DNA from: Proteiniphilum sp. UBA5384
GTDB taxonomy: Bacteria > Bacteroidota > Bacteroidia > Bacteroidales > Dysgonomonadaceae
Assembly: GCF_002410825.1 (NCBI RefSeq)
Contig: NZ_DHOS01000062.1
Coordinates: 66,013-130,012 of the forward strand
Length of the DNA stretch: 64,000 nt
Reading direction: 5' to 3'
This document shows positions 36,048-46,034 of this stretch, one piece after another (the first letter of the stretch is position 1; the number at the start of each line of letters is the position of its first letter). Both the position numbers and the translations under genes were made by a program. The notes beneath the pieces were generated by a model. It was not told the DNA's origin. It did no database searches and saw nothing but the letters and a program-made list of their open reading frames with translations.

Positions 36048-36581
36048 ATGAAGCACCCCTTACACCAATTTCGGTTTTGCCCCAAATGTGGTTCAAAGCA
36101 TTTTGTAGAGCATAACGAGAAATCGAAGAAATGTTCCGATTGCGGTTTTACCTATTACTTTAACTCTTCAGCTGCTGTGGTGGCGGTTATTGAAAACAGT
36201 TACGGGGAAGTATTGGTTGCCCGCAGGGCAAAGGATCCGGCAAAGGGTACCCTCGATCTTCCGGGCGGATTTATCGATATGCATGAAACGGCGGAGGAGG
36301 CTGTTGCTCGTGAGATAAAAGAAGAAACAGGTTTGTCGGTAAATTCAACTAAATATCTGTTCTCTATTCCAAATATTTACTTATATTCGGGGTTTGAAGT
36401 GCATACAGTAGACATCTTTTTCAGATGTACGGTAAACGACTTCAATCACCTTATTGCGCAGGATGACGTTTCGGAATTACAGTTTATCGCATTTGACAAG
36501 CTCAATGTCGATGAATTCGGGTTGGTGTCTATCCGCAAAGGAGTTGAAAAAATATTGAAATTAGTACTTGAAAATAAATAA
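36048..36581 (+). CDS. Nudix hydrolase with N-terminal zinc ribbon
   Basis: 177 residues. Two CxxC pairs (CPKC at residues 11-14 and CSDC near 30) form a zinc ribbon as in NudC-like proteins. The Nudix box is complete: GGFIDMHETAEE, then AREIKEETGL, matching Gx5Ex7REUxEExGU. It hydrolyses a nucleoside diphosphate linked to another group; NADH or ADP-ribose are common for zinc-ribbon relatives but the substrate here is unknown. It begins one base after the mrp stop, so it is probably cotranscribed. Confidence 0.88.
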   Translation: MKHPLHQFRFCPKCGSKHFVEHNEKSKKCSDCGFTYYFNSSAAVVAVIENSYGEVLVARRAKDPAKGTLDLPGGFIDMHETAEEAVAREIKEETGLSVNSTKYLFSIPNIYLYSGFEVHTVDIFFRCTVNDFNHLIAQDDVSELQFIAFDKLNVDEFGLVSIRKGVEKILKLVLENK

Positions 36582-36582
36582 T

Positions 36583-39570
36583 ATGAAGAAAATCATCTTA
36601 CTGTTCAGTGTTGTTCTTATCACTCAGCTTTCTGCTGCGCAAAGGACGGCATATCATGCACAGCCGGAACTACTGTTCAATCAGGGTAAAGAGATGTTCC
36701 TGAAAGGAAATTGGGAAGGCGCGGAACAATTAATGGAAAAATTCGTTGCCGGAAGTGAGGATGCTTATCTGAAAGAAGAGGCGGCCTACATGATTGCCCT
36801 ATCGTCATTCCATCGCAACAATGAAAACAGTGGAGAAGTACTGGAGGCTTTTCTCGATACACATCCGGAAACAGTCCACCGCCATCAGGTCAATTTTCTG
36901 ATCGGTTCTTATCATTTCGACAGGAAAGAGTGGGAAGCTGCCGCAGAACGGTTTTATCTCACCGACCTCGACTATCTTACGCTGTCGGAGCAGGAGGACT
37001 ATAGTTTCCGTTCAGCCTATACCCAGCTACAATTAGAGAACAAAGGGGGAGCCACCCGCCTCTTCGGCCTGCTCTCAAAAAACAGCAGTAAATATCGGGA
37101 TGCAGCGGATTTCTACCTTGGATACATCGAATACTCCGATGGAAATTATGCAGAAGCATTACGACGATTTGAACGACTGAAAAATCATCCCGAATATAGC
37201 GAAGAGGTGGCTTTCTATACTACCCAAGCTACTTTCTTCGATGGTAAGATTGATGAAGCCATCCGCTTGGCGCAGGATTTTGTAAGCAGATATCCGTCAA
37301 ACCAACATCTTACCGAAACATACAGGGTGCTCGGAAATGGTTATTACAGACTGGGACAACCCTCCAGAGCCATATCTTATTATGAGAACTACCTCTCCGG
37401 CGTGGAGAAGCCGCTTAGGGGCGATGCTTACTTCCTGGGGTTATCTTATTTCGAAACGGCCAATTACAGTAAGGCGGTACAAATGTTTCAATATGCCGTA
37501 GGTGAAGCCGATGAACTCTCCCAAAATGCACAATTGCAATTGGGGCAAACTTACCTGAGACTGAATCAGAAACAAGCAGCTCAAATGGCGTTTGAAGCAG
37601 CATCCCGTGTTAATTTCAATCCTCAGGTACGCGAAACGGCCATGTTCAATTACGCACTACTGGCCCACGAAACCAACTTCTCCGTCTTTAGCGAATCCAT
37701 CACCCTGTTTGAGAACTTCCTCAGGGAATTTCCCAATTCGTCCTACAAAAACCAGGTGAACGATATCCTGGCGGAGACTTTCCTTACTACTAAAGATTAT
37801 AACGCCGCACTAAATGCCATCAACCGGATCAGTAATCCCGGGCGCCGTATACTGGAAGCCAAGCAGATGGTGCTGTTCCAATTGGGCGCACAATCTTTTA
37901 TCAACGGGAGTATGAATGAGGCTGTGCAACATTTCAACAATAGCATCAATATGGGCAACCAGGATACCAAAGCACGTAATAATGCTTATTTCTGGCGAGG
38001 AGAGACCTATTACCGGATGGGTAATTACGCCAATGCAGCCAACGACTTCCGGCAATTTACACAAAATGCCGCGCCGATGGATGAAAACTATTCCCTCGGA
38101 TGGTATAACCTCGGATATGCCCTGTTTAAACAGCAACAACACAATCAGGCGGTAAACGCTTTCCAGCAATATATCGCAGCAGAAAGGACCAAGACCCGGC
38201 CTGAATATGCCGATGCCCTGAACCGTATAGGCGACAGCTACTATTTTAACCGCAATTTCAACGAAGCAGAACGGTATTATGCGCAGGCGGCGGACGTAAA
38301 CCCCGCTTCTGCCGATTATGCCGCTTACCAACGTGCGTTTGTGATGGGTTTGCAACACAATTACCAGGGAAAGATCACCGCATTGGATAATCTGATGCGT
38401 AACTATCCCCATTCGCAATATTTTGATGATGCTCTTTATGAAAAGAGCCGTGCCCTTACGATGCTTAACAGGGAAAAGGAGGCTATTACAGTCTTGCAAC
38501 GCCTGGTCAATGATTTCACGGGAAGTCCCCTTGCCAGTCAGGGAGGTGTCCAGTTAGGCCAGTTATATTACAATACCGGCAACTACCAGCAAAGTATCGC
38601 CGCCTATAAAAACGTAATTACCAATTTCCCCGGCTCCGATGATGCCCGTAATGCGTTGATTTCCCTGGAAACGGTTTACCGTGAAATGAACGATATCGAC
38701 AATTATGTGAAATATGCTAACTCATTGCCGGGAGGAATGCGCATCACACCCTCCAGGCAAGACTCACTTACCTATCTGGCTGCCGAAAGTGTATATATGC
38801 GTGGTAACCGGTCGGATGCCGAATCAGCCATGACAAAGTATATTCAATCATATCCGAATGGAGCATACAGTAGTGATGCCCATTATTACCTCGGAGTAAT
38901 TGCCGATGAAAGAAAGAACCAGGACCTGGCGTTATCACACTTTAGAAAAGTAATTGATGCAGGTAATATCAAATTCCTGGACAATGCGCTTATCTATGTA
39001 GCGCAGACAGAATACAAGAATGCCAATTACCGCCAGGCGCTTGCCGATTATTCTAGATTGGCCAATTCAGCCCGCAATACCACCAACCAGCAATTGGGAC
39101 AAATGGGAGTTGTCCGTACGCAATCACAACTCGGGGGGTATCACGAAGCAGCCCGTGCCGCCAGTGATCTCCTCTCCAATAGCAAACTCTCTCCGGAAAC
39201 GGTAATAGAAGCCCGGTATTTACGGGGGAAAGCATATCAAGAGACCAAAGAAACAGACAATGCCATGGCTGATTTCCAATTCGTGGCCAATGATACCCGC
39301 AGCATCTTCGGGGCCGAAGCGCAATTTATCCTTGCCGATACCTACTATCGGTGGAAATCGTATGATCGCGCCGAAGCGCAGGTCAAAGAATTCATGCAGA
39401 AGGGAACTCCTCATCAATATTGGATGGCACGGGCACTGATCGTTCTCTCGGATACTTACCTTGCCAAAGGTGATGAATTCCAGGCACGCCAATACCTGGA
39501 AAGCCTTAAATCCAATTACAAGGGTGATGAGGCCGATATCCAACAGATGATCAAAGAGAGAATTAAATGA
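36583..39570 (+). CDS. Large tetratricopeptide-repeat protein, exported
   Basis: About 995 residues from the ATG at 36583, which begins a clean signal peptide (MKKIILLFSVVLITQLSAAQ); an in-frame ATG at 36568 overlaps the Nudix gene. The rest is a long series of degenerate TPR units, with recurring patterns such as Y-x-x-G-x-Y-x-x-A and P-x-S-x-Y. Such periplasmic TPR arrays act as scaffolds. The next gene encodes an outer-membrane barrel 46 bases downstream, so the two may form one envelope complex. I cannot assign a specific role. Confidence 0.82.
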   Translation: MKKIILLFSVVLITQLSAAQRTAYHAQPELLFNQGKEMFLKGNWEGAEQLMEKFVAGSEDAYLKEEAAYMIALSSFHRNNENSGEVLEAFLDTHPETVHRHQVNFLIGSYHFDRKEWEAAAERFYLTDLDYLTLSEQEDYSFRSAYTQLQLENKGGATRLFGLLSKNSSKYRDAADFYLGYIEYSDGNYAEALRRFERLKNHPEYSEEVAFYTTQATFFDGKIDEAIRLAQDFVSRYPSNQHLTETYRVLGNGYYRLGQPSRAISYYENYLSGVEKPLRGDAYFLGLSYFETANYSKAVQMFQYAVGEADELSQNAQLQLGQTYLRLNQKQAAQMAFEAASRVNFNPQVRETAMFNYALLAHETNFSVFSESITLFENFLREFPNSSYKNQVNDILAETFLTTKDYNAALNAINRISNPGRRILEAKQMVLFQLGAQSFINGSMNEAVQHFNNSINMGNQDTKARNNAYFWRGETYYRMGNYANAANDFRQFTQNAAPMDENYSLGWYNLGYALFKQQQHNQAVNAFQQYIAAERTKTRPEYADALNRIGDSYYFNRNFNEAERYYAQAADVNPASADYAAYQRAFVMGLQHNYQGKITALDNLMRNYPHSQYFDDALYEKSRALTMLNREKEAITVLQRLVNDFTGSPLASQGGVQLGQLYYNTGNYQQSIAAYKNVITNFPGSDDARNALISLETVYREMNDIDNYVKYANSLPGGMRITPSRQDSLTYLAAESVYMRGNRSDAESAMTKYIQSYPNGAYSSDAHYYLGVIADERKNQDLALSHFRKVIDAGNIKFLDNALIYVAQTEYKNANYRQALADYSRLANSARNTTNQQLGQMGVVRTQSQLGGYHEAARAASDLLSNSKLSPETVIEARYLRGKAYQETKETDNAMADFQFVANDTRSIFGAEAQFILADTYYRWKSYDRAEAQVKEFMQKGTPHQYWMARALIVLSDTYLAKGDEFQARQYLESLKSNYKGDEADIQQMIKERIK

Positions 39571-39598
39571 TTTGATGATTTAATGATTTGATGATTCA
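39567..39598 (+). repeat. Four tandem copies of an octamer (ATGATTTG)
   Basis: Units ATGATTTG, ATGATTTA, ATGATTTG and ATGATTCA run head to tail, beginning inside the last codons of the TPR gene and filling most of the gap to the next gene. This is the cleanest member of the octamer family seen in this window. Confidence 0.6.
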
Positions 39599-39616
39599 AC
39601 AAACTAAATATACAAA

Positions 39617-41323
39617 ATGAAGAAAATATATATCGTTATAACAGCCTTTATTGTATGTACCGGGAGTTATGCCCAAACATCAGACTCTTTGCTGAGACGA
39701 CAGATGGAACTGGAACGCGATTTCAACCCCACCCTGCTTGATGCCGACAAAATCAATTCCCTGCCGGCATTGCAACAGCCCGTAGTACAAAAAGCCAATA
39801 CCAACTATTCCACTTGGGCAGGGCGCACAACTCCTCCGCTGGAGATAGCTTTGCCCCGACCGGGAAATATTATGACAGAGATACCTTACAGTAGGAAAAG
39901 GGGATATCTTTCATTCAACGCGGGCAACTATGCAAACATGGACGGGATATTCGGCTATCGGTTAGTGGAAAACGAAGCGAATAATCTTACTTTTTCTTTT
40001 CTGCACAACTCCACAAACGGGGACATAGACTATGTACAGGAGGTGAAGCCGTCGAGTAATAAAGCTAAGTTCATGGACAATGAAGGAAGACTTGGCTACC
40101 GGCATAAAGCTGATGTACTTACCCTCAATATGGATCTCTCCTACCTTCATTCACTCTTCAACTATTATGGGAACAGGTTCGGGAACACACCTCTTTATGA
40201 CGATGAAAACCAACGTTTATCCATCTTAAATGCAAAGATAGGTGTCGCATCAAATAAATCCGACGTATGGAATTACAGGGGATATATCCATTTCAACAAC
40301 TTTTCCACTAAATTTGGAGAATCACCTGCTGCGGAAGGAATAAAGGGAAACGACGTGAATGTGATGGTTGGACTCGACAAACCTTTCGGTGTATCTGACA
40401 GTAAACTGGGTGTCGACGGAAGGCTCTTCTCAACATTCTATAACGGAGACCTGAGTAATTACGCCCTAATCAATGCTGCCCCCTACGTTGCGTTCGGAGG
40501 AAACAACACCTATGCCCGGTTAGGTGCCGACCTGCTCATCATGACTTCCGGAGATACTGAGTTTCGTGTGGCCCCCCATGTACAACTGAAATGGGCGGTT
40601 ACTGGCCATTCTTCACTTTATGCTAATATTCTTGGAGGATTCAGCAATAACACCTTTCTCGAGATGATACAGGAATCCCGGTATATCCATCCTTATGGGA
40701 ATGTAACCCCCTCCTACTCCATTATAGATATTGAAGCAGGAGCCAGGATCGGGGAGGTCAGCGGATTCCGGTTTGATATTTTTGGAGGATTCAAAAAAAC
40801 AGAGGATGAACACTTCCTTATACTGAATGGACAAGACGTAATTGGTGAAGATGCACCGGAAGTTTACAGCGAAGTGCTCAAACCGGTGTACGGGGATCTG
40901 TCGCACGCCCATATCGGCGGGATGATCCAAGCCAATATATGGGCGCCACTCGACATATCACTGCGGTTGAAAAAGAATTTCTATAGTGCAGATTATATCA
41001 GTATAAATGGGATAGAAATCGATAATCCCAAAGCCTTCAATAAACCCGGTATTGAAGTAGACCTCCGTGGTGCAGTCGATCTGAATGCCAACCTGAAGTT
41101 GACTGCCAACTACTATTTTGCGGGTGAGAGATGGTCTTATTATGGAAAAAATGTAAAGATGGATAATATCAATGACCTCAATGCCGGTGCGATCTACCAA
41201 ATCAATGACGCCTTTTCGGTCAACCTGAGGGCAAACAACCTGCTTGCCCAAAAATATGATATCTGGTATGGTTATCCGGCACAAGGGCTCAATATCTCCG
41301 GAGGATTTTCTTTCCGCTTCTAA
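39617..41323 (+). CDS. Outer-membrane beta-barrel protein, TonB-receptor-like without plug
   Basis: 568 residues: signal peptide (to about residue 19), a short soluble region with ELERDFNPTLLDADKI, then alternating amphipathic strands to a terminal Phe (GGFSFRF). The C-terminal strands resemble those of TonB-dependent receptors (LRANNLLAQKYDIWYGYPAQG), but no plug or TonB box is visible and the length is too small for a full receptor. It is paired with the large TPR protein upstream. Function unknown. Confidence 0.75.
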   Translation: MKKIYIVITAFIVCTGSYAQTSDSLLRRQMELERDFNPTLLDADKINSLPALQQPVVQKANTNYSTWAGRTTPPLEIALPRPGNIMTEIPYSRKRGYLSFNAGNYANMDGIFGYRLVENEANNLTFSFLHNSTNGDIDYVQEVKPSSNKAKFMDNEGRLGYRHKADVLTLNMDLSYLHSLFNYYGNRFGNTPLYDDENQRLSILNAKIGVASNKSDVWNYRGYIHFNNFSTKFGESPAAEGIKGNDVNVMVGLDKPFGVSDSKLGVDGRLFSTFYNGDLSNYALINAAPYVAFGGNNTYARLGADLLIMTSGDTEFRVAPHVQLKWAVTGHSSLYANILGGFSNNTFLEMIQESRYIHPYGNVTPSYSIIDIEAGARIGEVSGFRFDIFGGFKKTEDEHFLILNGQDVIGEDAPEVYSEVLKPVYGDLSHAHIGGMIQANIWAPLDISLRLKKNFYSADYISINGIEIDNPKAFNKPGIEVDLRGAVDLNANLKLTANYYFAGERWSYYGKNVKMDNINDLNAGAIYQINDAFSVNLRANNLLAQKYDIWYGYPAQGLNISGGFSFRF

Positions 41324-41373
41324 GAGATAGTTTTTTTTAATATATCTCACTTCCCGGTTACAATGCTTTTATG

Positions 41374-41417
41374 TACTTTTGTAGAAAGTAAGATGCGTTC
41401 AACTTTCATTACTTTTG
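41374..41417 (+). promoter_or_regulatory. Two -7 elements before the penicillin-binding protein
   Basis: TACTTTTG occurs at 41374-41381 and again at 41410-41417; both match TAnnTTTG. The first would give a leader of about 85 bases, the second about 40. Possibly alternative promoters. Confidence 0.4.
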
Positions 41418-41465
41418 TTGCGTCTTTCAGCGACAAGAAATATTACACTGCAGAATAGCGAATGT

Positions 41466-43862
41466 ATGAGTAAGCAAACAAAGAGTCAGAAGAAAAAACC
41501 ACAAGCCAAAGATAAACCGGACAAGAGTAAAATCATCAAAGCCATGTGGGGTCTCTTTGGTCTGGTAGCAGGGGGTATTGTCCTTTTTTTCGTACTTGTT
41601 TCGGCGGGGATGGTTGGGTATTTGCCAAAAATAGACGAGTTGGAAAACCCAATCGATAAATATGCTTCGCAGGTAATCTCAACAGATAACAAACTACTCT
41701 TCACTTATTCCCAAAGTGATGATAACCGCATCTTCGTTGATTATTCCGATCTCTCCCCGCACTTGATCGATGCACTGGTCGCTACTGAAGATATACGCTA
41801 TTATTCGCACTCCGGCATAGACATGATCGGACTGGGAAGAGTTATCTTTAAAACACTGATACTCAGTCATGGCGAAAGCGGAGGAGGAAGTACTATTACT
41901 CAACAATTGGCAAAACTGCTCTATTCCCCCAAGGCGAACAATAAACTACAACGTGCATTCCAAAAACCGGTGGAATGGGTGATTGCAGCCAAGCTGGAGC
42001 GCTTCTATTCGAAAGATGAGATCATTAACCTCTATCTGAATAAGTACGATTTCAATTATAATGCAGTAGGAATCGAGTCTGCTGCCCGTACCTATTTCAA
42101 CAAAACGCCCAATGAGTTGACTATTGAAGAGTCAGCCATGCTCATCGGAATGTTGAAGAATTCATCCCTTTACAATCCGGTACGCCGTCCAGAATTAACT
42201 AAAGACCGTCGTGATGTAGTAATCACCCAGATGCGGAAGGCCGGACATCTCACCAAACATGAAGCGGATTCGTTGAAACAACGCCCCATTGAACTCGATT
42301 TTAACCGTTCCGACCATATCGATATTATTGCTCCTTACTACCGCCAACATCTGGCTAAAATGATGATGGCAAAAAAACCGGAAAGGAAAAATTATGCCTC
42401 CTGGCAAAAACAGCAGTTTGTAGAAGACTCGATTTCCTGGATGGAAGATCCCCTTTTCGGATGGTGCCACAAAAATAAAAAGCCGGATGGCTCGCATTAC
42501 AATATTTATACCGACGGCCTAAAGATTTACTCTACCCTCGACTATCGGATGCAACGGTACGCTGAAGCAGCCGTTAAAGAACATTTGGGAGGTTATCTCC
42601 AGGACCAGTTTTTCCGTGAAAAGAAAGGAAAATCCTATGCTCCTTACTCCCGTGATGTAAGCGATAAGGTAGACAACCTGATGATGGCCTCTGTGAGACA
42701 GAGCGAGCGTTACCGTGTCCTTAAGCAAGGTGGCCTCACCGAGGCTGAGATTATCCGTAACTTTAAGGAAAAACCGGTGGAGATGAAGGTCTTTTCCTGG
42801 GAGCATCGGGAGATTGACACGGTGATGACTCCCTGGGACTCCATTCGTTATCATAAGAATTTCCTGCGCACCGGCTTTATGGCGATGGATCCCCTGACAG
42901 GACATGTGAAGGCCTACGTGGGAGGTCCCGACTTCAAGTTCTTCAAATATGACAGTTCTACCGGTAAACGGCAGATCGGCTCCACCATCAAACCCTATCT
43001 CTACACACTGGCGATGGAAGAAGGGATGAGTCCCTGCGATGGCATGATCCATGAACAGGTAACACTGATGGATGAGAATGGAATACCATGGGAACCGCGA
43101 AATACACGTCCGGCAAGCAGAGAATTTGTATCCATCAAATGGGGATTGCAAAACTCCGATAACTGGGTAACCGCCTGGCTGATGAAACAATTCTCACCCT
43201 ACGCCTTTGCCCGGATGCTCCAGTCTTTCGGATTAAAAACTCCGGCTGATCCTGTGGTATCATTGGCATTAGGACCTAATGACGCTTCCGTTTATGAAAT
43301 GGTCGGTGCCTATAGTGCTTTTGTCAACAAGGGAATACGCATAGAACCATTATTGGTAACACGGATTGAAGACCCTCATGGGACAGAAATAGCGTCCTTT
43401 GTTCCACGAACAAAGGAAATCTTTAGCGAAAACACTTCTTACAAGATGCTCGATATGCTGAAAGGAGTCGTGGATGGTGGAACCGCAGGTCGTTTACGCC
43501 GGATCTATAACCTGAAAGGGCAAATGGGGGCCAAAACAGGCACGACCAACAATAATTCCGACGGATGGTTCATGTCATTCACGCCAAACCTTGTCGCAGG
43601 GTGTTGGGTGGGAGGTGAAGAACCCACTATCCATTTCGACCGGATGGCCTATGGACAGGGTGCCAGCATGGCATTGCCCATCCATGGCATCTTTTACCAG
43701 AAAGTATATGCCGATTCAACATTAAATTACAAGGATAACGGCATGTTTGAAATCCCCTCGGATTTCGATCCATGTCATGATATGCAACGGTATTCACCCG
43801 ATTTTTACCGTAACGAAGATCCGGTAATCGAAAGTGAGGGGATTGACGATATATTCAATTGA
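41466..43862 (+). CDS. Class A penicillin-binding protein (PBP1A-like)
   Basis: About 798 residues from the ATG at 41466, followed by a Lys-rich cytoplasmic tail and one membrane helix (near 32-55). The glycosyltransferase domain shows EDIRYYSHSGID and GGSTITQQLAKLLY; the transpeptidase domain shows the active-site serine in GSTIKPYLYT, and KTGTT. It polymerises and crosslinks peptidoglycan. Its stop overlaps the end of the convergent M56 gene by 8 bases. The nearby BlaI/M56 pair is suggestive of cell-wall stress sensing, but that link is an inference. Confidence 0.92.
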   Translation: MSKQTKSQKKKPQAKDKPDKSKIIKAMWGLFGLVAGGIVLFFVLVSAGMVGYLPKIDELENPIDKYASQVISTDNKLLFTYSQSDDNRIFVDYSDLSPHLIDALVATEDIRYYSHSGIDMIGLGRVIFKTLILSHGESGGGSTITQQLAKLLYSPKANNKLQRAFQKPVEWVIAAKLERFYSKDEIINLYLNKYDFNYNAVGIESAARTYFNKTPNELTIEESAMLIGMLKNSSLYNPVRRPELTKDRRDVVITQMRKAGHLTKHEADSLKQRPIELDFNRSDHIDIIAPYYRQHLAKMMMAKKPERKNYASWQKQQFVEDSISWMEDPLFGWCHKNKKPDGSHYNIYTDGLKIYSTLDYRMQRYAEAAVKEHLGGYLQDQFFREKKGKSYAPYSRDVSDKVDNLMMASVRQSERYRVLKQGGLTEAEIIRNFKEKPVEMKVFSWEHREIDTVMTPWDSIRYHKNFLRTGFMAMDPLTGHVKAYVGGPDFKFFKYDSSTGKRQIGSTIKPYLYTLAMEEGMSPCDGMIHEQVTLMDENGIPWEPRNTRPASREFVSIKWGLQNSDNWVTAWLMKQFSPYAFARMLQSFGLKTPADPVVSLALGPNDASVYEMVGAYSAFVNKGIRIEPLLVTRIEDPHGTEIASFVPRTKEIFSENTSYKMLDMLKGVVDGGTAGRLRRIYNLKGQMGAKTGTTNNNSDGWFMSFTPNLVAGCWVGGEEPTIHFDRMAYGQGASMALPIHGIFYQKVYADSTLNYKDNGMFEIPSDFDPCHDMQRYSPDFYRNEDPVIESEGIDDIFN

Positions 43863-45546
43863 AACCTACCACAACTACCGCATCGTCCGGTACCGGCCCG
43901 TGATAGGTAGATATACCCTCTCCCTGGAGACGAAAGACAAAGTGCGCACCGGTTGTCATACTGGTTGCTTCACCACCGATCTTTGCCGGTGTCCAATCCG
44001 GCATTTTTTCGATTACTCTTTTTACTTCTGCCTCCAAAGAGGGATCCACACCTTTCTCAAACTTGACAAAAGTAACTTTCCCCTTACTGTTGATACTGAA
44101 CACAGCTGAGACAAGTCCCTGAATACCGTTTTCCTGTGCGATAACCGGATACCTGATATTATCCGCAAGATATGTCATAAAAGCTTTTTCGCCACCGGCA
44201 AATTCTGCTTTTTCAAAATCCTTCATTTTTTCCTGAAAAGCTTCTTTCTCTTCTTCTGTAGGTTTATTACGATCCAAATTGAAGACAATAGGTACGGTAA
44301 ACCGCACATTGACCTCTTCTCCACGCTGTTTCCCCGGTACCCATTGAGGCATTGATTGAAGTACACGTACCGCCTCTGCATCTAACAGCGGATCCACGCC
44401 ACGTACCACCTTCACACTATCAATAGAGCCATCTTTCATGACCAGAAAATTACAAATCACCCGTCCTTGAATACCGCTCTTTTGCGCTTCAACCGGATAA
44501 CGGATATTTTCACCCAAAAACTGCATCATGGCGTTGACTCCCCCTGGAAATTCAGGTTGCTCATCCACTACCACAAAGATTTCGCCCACTTCAGCTTTCT
44601 TCTCGGGAGGAGGCTCAGGCAAATCATTACTTACTACAGGATTCTCTTCGTGTAGGGCTGCATAAACGCTATTCGCTGTTACAAACAGGAAAAACAGCGG
44701 TACTATCAGGAGATATTTTGCTACTTTCATTGTAGACGATTTTGCTTTGTTCATCATCATAATTCGTTGTTTTAATTGTGATACATTAAAATTATTTACT
44801 ATCTGGACTGCAGTTTCATGATAAGTCAATCGTAAAAGATGGTATTGGTATTCACGGCTGTCAATGCCTTCCCTCAATACCCCGTTATCGGCCAGGTATT
44901 CCAGATTCATGGCCATTTCACGCTTCATCAGCCAGACAAACGGATTCCACCAGGAAAACAGGCACACTAATTCAATAAGCATGATGTCGAAAGAGTGACA
45001 CTGCCGTGCATGGGTATGTTCATGCAACAGAATCTGGAACAATTCTTCCCCGGAGTGTTTGCCGGGATGGATAAAAATCAGATTGAAAAAAGAGAAGGGA
45101 GTAATATCCTCCTTCAATTGATATATGGGAATCCCCTTCACAATCTGGTTCTTACTCCTTAGCCGAATACGATAAATGGAGAAGAGTTGAAACAGAAACC
45201 GTAAAATAAATACAACCGTAATGGCTATATAAAGAAGGATAAGCATTTCTCTCCACGGAACCGGTGCGGTTGTGGCAGCTTCACCCCCGGGCGTCACATC
45301 CATCCTCGGCTCTCCCAAAAATACGGTTGCAGTCCCTTCCTGTAGGCTGGAAGAAGGGAAAGGCCATATATCACATAAGCCGGAAATGGCACAAAAAGGA
45401 TAGAGGAGTGAAAAAACTATCACTGACAGAAAATAAAAACGTCTCATCCGTAAAAAAGTATCCCTTTTCAGTAAAATTACGTATAAGAGATAGAACAATA
45501 CCAGCGCGATATTGACTTGTAACAGGTATGTAAGAATCGGCAACAT
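43855..45546 (-). CDS. BlaR1-like M56 metallopeptidase with two TonB C-terminal domains
   Basis: 563 residues. Membrane helices near residues 5-25, 38-55 and 100-122 flank the M56 peptidase domain, whose zinc motif is HEHTH (175-179), followed by EYLADNGVL with the third-ligand Glu. A further helix lies near 285-303. Two TonB_C domains follow, each with the pattern ENIRYPVxAQxxGIQG. BlaR1-type proteins sense a signal and cleave the BlaI repressor. The two TonB domains in place of a penicillin-sensor domain are typical of Bacteroidetes but their ligand is unknown. It starts 34 bases after blaI. Confidence 0.9.
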   Translation of the reverse strand: MLPILTYLLQVNIALVLFYLLYVILLKRDTFLRMRRFYFLSVIVFSLLYPFCAISGLCDIWPFPSSSLQEGTATVFLGEPRMDVTPGGEAATTAPVPWREMLILLYIAITVVFILRFLFQLFSIYRIRLRSKNQIVKGIPIYQLKEDITPFSFFNLIFIHPGKHSGEELFQILLHEHTHARQCHSFDIMLIELVCLFSWWNPFVWLMKREMAMNLEYLADNGVLREGIDSREYQYHLLRLTYHETAVQIVNNFNVSQLKQRIMMMNKAKSSTMKVAKYLLIVPLFFLFVTANSVYAALHEENPVVSNDLPEPPPEKKAEVGEIFVVVDEQPEFPGGVNAMMQFLGENIRYPVEAQKSGIQGRVICNFLVMKDGSIDSVKVVRGVDPLLDAEAVRVLQSMPQWVPGKQRGEEVNVRFTVPIVFNLDRNKPTEEEKEAFQEKMKDFEKAEFAGGEKAFMTYLADNIRYPVIAQENGIQGLVSAVFSINSKGKVTFVKFEKGVDPSLEAEVKRVIEKMPDWTPAKIGGEATSMTTGAHFVFRLQGEGISTYHGPVPDDAVVVVGFN

Positions 45547-45580
45547 GATCTATTCAATTGAAATGAAATAATTCTTTACT

Positions 45581-45943
45581 TTACTTCTGATTCTTTTCAA
45601 TCAGGCGAATAATTTCCGCCAATTCGTCTGCGGTAATTTTTTGTTCCTTCGCAAAAAAAGAAACCAACTCTTTGTAGGAGTTATCAAAGTAACTCTGCAC
45701 CACTCCCGATAAAAAATGCCTTTTATAAGCCGATTCCGAAATCACCGGTTTGAATACCTTCACATTTCCAAATCTCCGCTTTGTCAGGTATCCCTTATTC
45801 TCAAGATTATTAAAAATGGATGCCACTGTAGTATAGGGAGGCTTCGGATCTTCCATCTTGTCTACCACATCCTTGATAGCACATTCTTTCAGTTGCCATA
45901 CATGCAACATTATATTTTCTTCCTGATGAGTTAACCGTTCCAT
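45581..45943 (-). CDS. BlaI/MecI/CopY-family repressor
   Basis: 120 residues, the normal size. The N-terminal winged helix (LTHQEENIMLHVWQLKECAIKDVVDKM, then YTTVASIFNNLENKGYLTK) is intact; the C-terminal helices form the dimer and contain the region cut by M56 partners. First gene of a two-gene operon with the M56 peptidase. A 17-base palindrome overlaps its promoter, consistent with autoregulation relieved by proteolysis. Confidence 0.93.
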   Translation of the reverse strand: MERLTHQEENIMLHVWQLKECAIKDVVDKMEDPKPPYTTVASIFNNLENKGYLTKRRFGNVKVFKPVISESAYKRHFLSGVVQSYFDNSYKELVSFFAKEQKITADELAEIIRLIEKNQK

Positions 45944-45969
45944 ATCTTTTCATCTGTATTTTTATAATG

Positions 45970-45995
45970 CAAACTTACGATTTTATCGTAACAAA
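45970..45995 (-). promoter_or_regulatory. blaI promoter with candidate BlaI operator
   Basis: On the minus strand TTTG (45992-45995) and TAAGTTTG (45970-45977) lie 14 bases apart. Between and overlapping them is TTACGAT-TTT-ATCGTAA (45975-45991), a perfect 7-bp palindrome. A second palindrome GTAAT-AAT-ATTAC lies upstream at 46007-46019. Their position suits repression by the BlaI-family protein. Confidence 0.55.
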
Positions 45996-46034
45996 TAGTC
46001 ATTTTCGTAATAATATTACAGTTAAATAATTATA

